A DNA stretch of 30,476 nucleotides, taken from contig JBIKVP010000018.1 in the NCBI GenBank assembly GCA_044356745.1, forward strand, positions 1 through 30,476, written 5' to 3'. The notes beneath the pieces are model-generated. The model was not told the origin of the DNA and made no database searches. It saw only the letters and a program-made list of their open reading frames with translations. Position 1 is the first letter of the stretch, and each line of letters starts with the position of its first letter. Shown here piece by piece: positions 1-6,600 of this stretch. Both the position numbers and the translations under genes were made by a program. This stretch comes from JBIKVP01 sp044356745 (GTDB lineage Bacteria; Pseudomonadota; Alphaproteobacteria; Rhizobiales; Beijerinckiaceae).

Positions 1-57
1 GGTGCGGTGGCGTTTCAAAAGCTCCTGCCGTTGATCCGGTTCTAAAAGCGTACCCAT
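1..57 (-). CDS. IS630-type transposase, N-terminus (partial)
   Basis: An ATG at 55–57 (minus strand) opens a frame that stays open for 19 codons to the window edge: MGTLLEPDQRQELLKRHRT. The run of charged residues with Q-R-x-E-L-x-x-x-H-R resembles the first residues of many IS630-family transposases, which continue into a helix-turn-helix domain that is not present here. The position, just inside a terminal inverted repeat, supports the call. No good Shine-Dalgarno sequence is seen upstream. Too short to be certain on its own; it is believable mainly because the matching element end is found at the other edge of the window. Confidence 0.5.
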   Translation of the reverse strand, partial: MGTLLEPDQRQELLKRHRT

Positions 58-121
58 ACCAAATTGGAATCAAAACAACCTTAATAAAAAGATAACGCCA
101 ACTCTTCACTCACGAGGGGTA
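1..121 (-). mobile_element. IS630-type insertion sequence, 5' end (partial)
   Basis: The transposase-start end of an IS630-like element, cut by the window edge. Its outer end is at 119, followed by TA (120–121), the dinucleotide that IS630/Tc1 elements duplicate on insertion. Reading inward on the minus strand from 119, the end starts CCCCTC and then has GAAGAGTTGG at positions 13–22. The end at 30358 reading inward on the plus strand has the same two blocks: 19 of the first 25 positions agree. This is a terminal inverted repeat pair, so both window ends come from one IS type. The start codon of the partial transposase lies 62 bp inside the terminus. Family assignment rests on the TA target, the repeat pair and resemblance of the two protein ends; no database search was possible. 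Confidence 0.7.
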
Positions 122-497
122 TAATATGCATTATTTAAGGTCACATGAGAGAGCAAATTTAAAAATTACAACCGCTTAAGCTGCATTAAATTGAATGATG
201 GATGATGTGAGTTGTTTAGTATTAACGCATTATTTTGTGACTTTGAAGATGTAAAAGCGCCATGATTTCAACATGATCGCTTGATTATAATGGCAGTAAT
301 GAAACCTTATGCTTCTCCTTATCTATTATACGAATGTATAATTTTAAAATGTTAACACCTGCGTTTGTTTTAATGATAATGCTATTCGCGTCATGACAAC
401 CTGTTAAGCAAGTTGTACGCTTAGCAATACGTCAAAGTTTAATACGAAGAAAAATTTATGCGTTAGTCAATATGTTCCCCATGAGTAGAGATTTTAG
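122..497. other. AT-rich intergenic region, no gene seen
   Basis: 376 bp between the IS end and the NYN gene. I find no convincing reading frame, tRNA or strong sigma-70 promoter, though it must hold the NYN gene promoter unless that is supplied from the IS. One perfect inverted repeat, TTATAC-GAAT-GTATAA (326–341), could be an operator or chance in AT-rich DNA. Confidence 0.5.
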
Positions 498-1178
498 ATG
501 ACTTACCAACCGAAAATTGCCGTTTTTATTGATGGTGCTAACCTTTATGCCACAACCAAGACTCTTGGTTTTGACATTGATTACAAGCGCTTACTCAAAG
601 AATTCAAATCACAAGGCTATCTTGTTCGCGCCTTCTATTACACTGCTTTGGTCGAGGATCAGGAATACTCTTCCATCCGTCCTCTCATTGATTGGCTTAA
701 TTACAACGGGTATTCAGTTGTGACAAAGCCAACCAAGGAATTTGTTGACTCCCTTGGCCGTCGCAAAATCAAAGGTAACATGGACATTGATCTTGCGATT
801 GATGCTCTTGAATTGGCACCACACATTGATCATATGGTGTTGTTTTCGGGCGATGGGGATTTTCGTCCTCTCGTTGAAGCTGTAAAGCGTAAAGGAATTC
901 GGGTCAGTGTTGTTTCAACAGTTGCGACGCAACCTCCCATGATTTCTGATGAACTCCGCCGTGTTGCTGATGAGTTTATTGATCTTAAAGACATGGCTAT
1001 TCGTGTAGGCCGCGATATCGCTGAAGAGGGGCAGGGGCGTGATGTCCGCACAGAGACGCGTGCTGCTGCTCCAATTCGTCCCGAAAGCCGCCCCGAAGCT
1101 GCTGAGCGTGTTGCACCACGTGCGCCTGTTTCATATGGCATTCGTCAAAAAGCAGCGAATGAGTCAGCTGAAGGCTAG
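498..1178 (+). CDS. NYN domain protein (LabA/DUF88 family), putative RNase
   Basis: 226 aa. The N-terminal two thirds form a NYN (PIN-like nuclease) domain, with the acidic metal-binding residues where the family has them: D12 in FIDGANL, D96/D98 in NMDIDLAIDAL, and D119/D121 in FSGDGDFRPLV. Proteins of this LabA/DUF88 group are thought to be metal-dependent RNases; the substrate here is unknown. The last 50 or so residues are Arg/Ala/Glu/Pro-rich and look disordered. Start: the ATG at 498 gives the family's usual beginning, a few residues before the first strand; the ribosome binding site is weak (GTAGAG about 9 nt upstream). It stands alone, converging on lolD, with a two-hairpin repeat between them beginning right at its stop codon. 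The domain call is firm; the cellular role is not. Confidence 0.88.
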   Translation: MTYQPKIAVFIDGANLYATTKTLGFDIDYKRLLKEFKSQGYLVRAFYYTALVEDQEYSSIRPLIDWLNYNGYSVVTKPTKEFVDSLGRRKIKGNMDIDLAIDALELAPHIDHMVLFSGDGDFRPLVEAVKRKGIRVSVVSTVATQPPMISDELRRVADEFIDLKDMAIRVGRDIAEEGQGRDVRTETRAAAPIRPESRPEAAERVAPRAPVSYGIRQKAANESAEG

Positions 1179-1179
1179 A

Positions 1180-1278
1180 GCATGTTACGCAAAAGTGGAA
1201 TCCGGTTTTGCGCCATAACATGCGATGAAGCAAAAAGTGAGAGCGCGTTTCGAATTCCATCTAAAAACAACGTGTTCT
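1180..1278. repeat. Two-hairpin intergenic palindromic element (RIME-like)
   Basis: The first hairpin (1180–1223) pairs GCATGTTA+CGCAAAA with TTTTGCG+CCA+TAACATGC: 15 bp with a 3-nt bulge on the right arm and GTGGAATCCG in the loop region. The second hairpin (1240–1278) pairs AGAGCGCGTT with AACGTGTTCT over 10 bp with two G·T pairs. From memory, short palindromes of the form AGAGCATG…AAAAGTGG…CCGGTTTT…CATG are abundant between genes in rhizobia, and RIME elements have two such palindromes in about 100 bp. Lying between convergent genes, it may also act as a bidirectional terminator. It occurs once in this window. Confidence 0.6.
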
Positions 1279-1293
1279 AAGCGAAGCTTGAGC

Positions 1294-2013
1294 TCAAACG
1301 GCGTAAATTTGTCCCTTATGTATCGTGATGCGCCGATCCATGCGCGTCGCTAAATCCATGTTATGCGTTGCGATTAATGCTGAGAGGCCTGTATTCCTCA
1401 CTAAAGCCTGAAGTGCTGCGAAAACATGGGCTGCGGTTTGGGGATCAAGATTGCCTGTCGGTTCATCCGCAAGAAGAATACGTGGTGCATTCGCAACCGC
1501 ACGCGCAATGGCAACACGCTGTTGCTCTCCACCAGACAACTCCATTGGGCGATGATCAAGACGTGATCCCAATCCCAAAAAATCTAGGAGCTCTGTTGCA
1601 CGATTGCGTGCCTGCGCGCGCGTGAGCCCTCTAATCAGTTGAGGGAGCATGACATTTTCTAGAGCGGAAAATTCTGCCATCAAATGATGAAATTGATAGA
1701 CGAATCCAAGATGAGCGCATCTCAATTGCGTGCGCCCTTGATCATCAAGCGCGAAGGTAGGCTGTCCGTTGAGGTATATTTCCCCTTCAACAGGTTGCTC
1801 AAGCAATCCTGCAATGTGGAGTAACGTTGATTTTCCTGTGCCGGAGGGCGCAACGAGCGCAACCATTTCACCAGGCCAAATGGCCATGTCAGCACGATCA
1901 AGAATACTTAAATAACGCTCACCACTTGTGTAGCCATGGACCACTTTATTGAGCCATAGGGCAGGTGTGCCTTCAGGTGAAGGCGGTATTTGAGAGGATG
2001 CATTGTTCATCAT
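1294..2013 (-). CDS. lolD: LolD, ATPase of the lipoprotein-releasing ABC transporter
   Basis: About 239 aa from the chosen start. It is the cytoplasmic ATPase of the Lol transporter, which extracts outer-membrane lipoproteins from the inner membrane and hands them to LolA. Visible motifs: Walker A APSGTGKST (about residues 55–63), the ABC signature LSGGEQQR (159–166) and Walker B ILLADEP (179–185), followed by the His of the H-loop in ATHNMD. Length is normal for LolD. The frame is open to 2106, but the ATG at 2013 has AAGGA 7 nt upstream and sits 10 bp after the lolC stop, so I prefer it to the ATG at 2031, which would overlap lolC. It is the second gene of a lolC–lolD operon, probably translationally coupled. 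Confidence 0.92.
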   Translation of the reverse strand: MMNNASSQIPPSPEGTPALWLNKVVHGYTSGERYLSILDRADMAIWPGEMVALVAPSGTGKSTLLHIAGLLEQPVEGEIYLNGQPTFALDDQGRTQLRCAHLGFVYQFHHLMAEFSALENVMLPQLIRGLTRAQARNRATELLDFLGLGSRLDHRPMELSGGEQQRVAIARAVANAPRILLADEPTGNLDPQTAAHVFAALQALVRNTGLSALIATHNMDLATRMDRRITIHKGQIYAV

Positions 2014-2023
2014 TGAGCCATCC

Positions 2024-3313
2024 TTATCCATACCGCAAAGCTTCAACAGGCTGGGTGCGCGCTGCACGCCAACTGGGGTAAAGTGTTGCAAGAACAGATA
2101 AAACAAGCGCCATAATCACAACAGTGGCCACTTCTTGTGGATTAATTTCAGCAGGCATACGGCTTAAAAAATATAGTTCAGCCGGAAATAAATTTGTGTT
2201 TGTAAGCTTTGATAATCCCTGACGAATACTCTCAATATTGAGAGTCACAACAAGACCAAGCAAAAAGCCGACGAATGTTCCGACAATGCCGATTGCCGCC
2301 CCTGTCATAAAGAAAATTCGCATAATCGCGCCGCGTGATGCACCCATCGTGCGCAAAATGGCAATATCCGTTGTTTTATCTTTGACGAGCATGATTAAGC
2401 CAGAGATAATATTCAAAGCCGCCACAAGAACGATCAAAGTCAGAATAAGAAACATTACATTCCGTTCAACTTCAAGCGCGCCAAAGAATGTCCGATTGCG
2501 TTGTCGCCAGTCCGACAGGATGTGCGGGCGCGTAATCGCGGCTTCTAGGGCAGGGCGGATTGTATCGACACGATCTGCATTTTTCAGGAAAATCTCAATA
2601 ACAGTGACTTCATCATCTTTATCAAAATAGGCTTGTGACTCTTTAAGGGGCAAATAAACAAATGTGGCATCAAATTCAGACATGCCAATTTCGAATACTG
2701 CTATTATGGGATAACTTTTGCGTCGTGGGGTATTACCAAACGGCGTTGAAGGTCCCCCTGGTGAAATAAGAGTGAGTTTATCCCCGACACGAAGACTCAG
2801 TTGTTCTGCGAGACGGCGGCCAATCGCTACACCCTCGACCGAATCAAAACCATCAAGTGTCCCTTGCTTGATATTTCCTGCAATTGCAGGCATTTTTTTG
2901 ATATCAACTTCGCGTATGCCGCGCACTAAAACGCCGCTCCCGGCGTAAGGAGATGATGCAAATGCCTGTCCTTCAACCATGGGAGAGGCACGCAAAACTC
3001 CCTCAACACGCAGAGCCTGTTCACTCACATCAACATAATCACGTAATGGGCTATCTATCGCTTGCACAAACATATGCCCGTTGACACCGACAATTTTATC
3101 CAGAATTTCCTTGCGAAAGCCATTCATGACCGACAGTACAATAATCAATGTTGCGACACCAAGCATAATCCCTGCAAAGGAAAATCCTGCAATCACTGAA
3201 ATAAAACCATCTTTACGGCGGGCACGCAAATATCGTGTCGCAAGCATCCATTCAAACAGGGCAAAGGGGCGGCTTGCGCTCACAACGTGTCCAATCGCGT
3301 CATCTTGTCTCAC
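2024..3313 (-). CDS. lolC: LolC/LolE, membrane subunit of the lipoprotein-releasing transporter
   Basis: 429 aa, the typical length. Topology fits the family: a first membrane segment at about residues 38–64, a long periplasmic domain, and three more segments in the last 150 residues (around VMFLILTLIVLVAAL, TGAAIGIVGTFVGFLLGL and VVIMALVLSVLATLYP). The N-terminal block FEWMLATRYLRARR followed by GFISVIAGFSFAGIMLG is characteristic of LolC/E. Alphaproteobacteria usually have one such protein where E. coli has LolC and LolE, and only one is here. The start is GTG at 3311–3313, with no good ribosome binding site; the next in-frame ATG (3247) would remove conserved residues, so GTG is preferred. 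The flanking proS and dnaE often found in rhizobia are absent. Confidence 0.92.
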   Translation of the reverse strand: MRQDDAIGHVVSASRPFALFEWMLATRYLRARRKDGFISVIAGFSFAGIMLGVATLIIVLSVMNGFRKEILDKIVGVNGHMFVQAIDSPLRDYVDVSEQALRVEGVLRASPMVEGQAFASSPYAGSGVLVRGIREVDIKKMPAIAGNIKQGTLDGFDSVEGVAIGRRLAEQLSLRVGDKLTLISPGGPSTPFGNTPRRKSYPIIAVFEIGMSEFDATFVYLPLKESQAYFDKDDEVTVIEIFLKNADRVDTIRPALEAAITRPHILSDWRQRNRTFFGALEVERNVMFLILTLIVLVAALNIISGLIMLVKDKTTDIAILRTMGASRGAIMRIFFMTGAAIGIVGTFVGFLLGLVVTLNIESIRQGLSKLTNTNLFPAELYFLSRMPAEINPQEVATVVIMALVLSVLATLYPSWRAARTQPVEALRYG

Positions 3314-3672
3314 GTTTTGTCATAGCGCATTTCTCACAATATTCACGTCAATTTTGTGACTTTTATCCTTTTTTACGCATCATTTAAAATGATTTTCGAT
3401 TTGTGCATATTTTTAATTTTTTAAAGAATAAAGTGTCCTATTTTGAAACAGTAAGTTCTTTTGCTATGGGTCTAATGTGCCGAATATAACACGGCACCGA
3501 AATAAAATATGAAAATTGCGTTAACCATGTTTGAATTTTGTCGTGAAAATGTGCTTTGTGTGGTTGATTAGAACATGAACCTGAGGTTTGGTAAACAAAG
3601 TGTAAAAGTACGTGCTGAGTCTGTGCGTACATGTGTTAAATTTTGCGTAAATGGCTGGAAGTGAGACTGACA
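3314..3672. other. Divergent intergenic region between lolC and the GPR-like gene
   Basis: 359 bp, AT-rich, must carry two divergent promoters, neither of which I can place with confidence. It holds two inverted repeats: ATCATTT-A-AAATGAT at 3379–3393 (perfect) and GTGCCG-N9-CGGCAC at 3477–3497 (perfect 6-bp arms). A GANTC site, the target of the alphaproteobacterial CcrM methylase, occurs at 3617–3621, but such sites are common by chance. No gene seen. Confidence 0.5.
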
Positions 3673-6600
3673 ATGGCTCGAGATAAAAAACTCAAAGATC
3701 CTTCTCGCGTGGCGATGAATGCGATTGAGCAGGCTTTGAGTCTTGATCAAGATTTTATGTCTCAAGCGCCAACGGCTCAGGATACGCTGACGCCTCCACG
3801 CCCCATGCAATCTGATGATACTGTTTCTGCCCACATTCAAGCCCCAGCGCCTGACTTATCACTTTCTGGCTCTAAAGTTGGGATGCCACCCGCAATACCT
3901 CTTGCGATAGGGTTGCCTCACGGAGCCTCATCTTTGGGTTCTTCAGGGCAGGCGAATGGATCACAAAATCATACCCCTCAAGGTTTTGCATCTCCTCTTA
4001 TGCCTCTTGCTCAATCTTCTTCAGCTTCTTTCTCGCCTTCTTCCCCTGCAACCGAAGATAATGGTCTGTTCAGCGATATGTCTCCTCAAACATCCCCTCT
4101 TTCGATCCAACGCCCTGATTCAAGCCGCTCACAGCAGCAACATTCCGCGACGGATTTTGTGCGTGAGCCATCATTTGGTCGTGAGGCTTCTTGGGCAGAA
4201 GCGTCTCATGAAACGCTTGGATTTGCGCCGTCTTCTGGGCTGAATATGCCCGAGGCAACGCGTGTTGCAAATGATGATCTGGTGCCTATTGGTGATCTCA
4301 TGCGTACACTGCGTGCGCGTCCATCAAATCGTGGTTATGTCATGGCAGTACTCGCATCTGTTGGCTGGTGCTTTGCCGCTCTTCCAGTGCTTGGAACAAT
4401 CACAGGACACAGCGGAGCCAGTCCGCTGACGCAAGTTGCTTTGCTGAATGGTTCGCAAATGACGTTAGCAGCGGTGTTGTTTCTTGCGCCAATCGCTTTT
4501 TTCTTTGTCGTTGCTGGGTTGCATCGTCGTTCTCAGGACATGCGCCGTGTGGCGGAAGCTGTGACACAAGTTGCCGTGCGTCTTGCGCAGCCTGAAGCAA
4601 TTTCCTCTGAAGCCGTTGTGAGCTTATCACAAACTGTGCGTCGTGAAGTTGCGGCTATTGGCGACGGTGTAGAGCGGGCTCTGGCGCGCGCTGGTGAACT
4701 TGAAACGCTTGTACGCAGTGAAATTTCGACGATGGAGCGTGCTTACGCTGATAATGAAGTGCGTATTCGCTCGCTTATCGACGAGTTGGTCACACAGCGT
4801 GAGGCGATTATCAGTAACTCAGACCGTGTGCGTCAGGCGATTACTGGGGCACACCAGAGCTTGTCTCAACACCTTGAAGCCGCAAGTCAGACAATTTCAG
4901 CGGCAGTATCGGAGGCCGGTGGGCGTGTTACGCATTCTTTGGGTGAAAAAGGCGAGTTGATTACAGTTGCCCTTGGTCAGGCGGGTGATCGGATGATTAA
5001 TGAGATCACCTCACGCGGGGGCGAAATCGTTGATCGTTTAGCGACGACCACAGAAGATGTTAGTGTAAGACTTGCTAAAGCGAGTGATACAATTTCTGAT
5101 ACACTTGAAGTTAAGTCGCTTGGTATGATCGCAGCGATTGAGCGTACAGGAACAGCGCTTACCGAAGGTCTTAACCAAGGTGGCCAAGAGATCAACAAAT
5201 TACTCAGCGAAGCGGGAACGTATGTCGCCGAAACGGTGGCGCGCCGTGCACTTGATGTGAATAACACGCTCAAAAGTTCATGTGAAACGTTGATTGGCGC
5301 ACTTGATGATCGCTCACAAGAAGCGACAGGTCGCATTGAAATCGCGTCACAGCTTATTGCGACAACGATCTCACAACAGGTTGATAGACTTTCGATCAGT
5401 CTTGCTGATACGGGTGAGCGTATTCATCAAGCTGTCACTGTTAATGGTGGTCAGCTTGAGCGTGAGCTTGAGCAAGTGGGTGAGCGCATTGCATCCCTCA
5501 TTGAAGACAAGTCAGAAAAAGCCAAATCTGACTTCATTACGGCCTCTGGTAGTGTTTCAGAAACCTTTGCAAGTCGTGCTCAAGAGATTCAAGATACATT
5601 ATCTTATCATGCGAGTGAGGCTGCATCGCTTCTCTCTAGTGCAGGTAAAGAAGTATCTCTGGCGATTTCTGCCCAAACGAGCCGTGCTCATGAAGCGATG
5701 TCATCAAGTGTTGATATCTTCACGGATGCGCTAGATAGCCGTAGCCGCAACCTTGTTGATAGCCTGACAGAGAAAACAGCGACCTTTAATACTGTCGCTG
5801 AAATTCGCACGTCAGAGCTCAATCAGAATCTTGCCCAATATACGGCTCTGTTCTCTGAAACTGCTGAAACGCGCTCAAAGCATCTGATTGATACGTTGAG
5901 TGATCAAATTACAATGTTCCGCTCAATCGCAGAAACTCAAAGTCATGAACTTCATCACACATTAACGCGTTACAGCGAGAATTTTGCAGAAGCTGCTGCC
6001 ATTCGCGGCGAAACACTCATTGACGCGCTAGACAAACACATCAATCTGTTCCGTGCGACAGCTGAAAATCAGACGCAGGAACTTAACACGACCCTCAATC
6101 ATCATACATCACGCTTTACTGAAACAACGCAGGATCGTGTGATGGAACTCACACATCTGCTTGAAGGTAAAACAGCATCATTTGCTCAAATGGTTGAAGC
6201 AAAAGCGAAATCGCTTCAGGAGCAGATTGATGAGCAGAGTCAGAGTTTGGCGCACGTCATTGAAAGCCGTGGTGAAACGCTTACGCGCGCGCTGTCTGAT
6301 CGTGCTGATGCGTTCGCTCAGTCAGCGGATTCTTACAGTCATAATCTGATTGAGCGCCTTGTGCACCATACGCAGTCTTTTGGTGAGATTGCTGAAGCTA
6401 AAGGGCGCTTCTTAGAGCAGCAGCTTGAACAACAATCGCGTCAGCTTGCGAGTGTGATTGAAGGCGCGAGTATTCAGCTTGCGCAAGGTCTATCATCACG
6501 CGCTGATCATTTCATTGAATCATTCACAATCCAATCTGGCAAAATTGATGGCTCGCTTGGTGAATGGCTTGGGCATTTTGAGCAAACGATTGTTGAACGT

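Noticed and set aside
2238..2630. 130-codon plus-strand frame inside lolC
   Set aside because: It is antisense to a clearly conserved gene and is rich in Ile, Arg, Ser and Thr, as expected of a shadow frame.
3643..3672. TTG start for the giant gene
   Set aside because: The ATG at 3673 begins a more natural N-terminus with a nearby GTGAG, and nothing upstream looks conserved.
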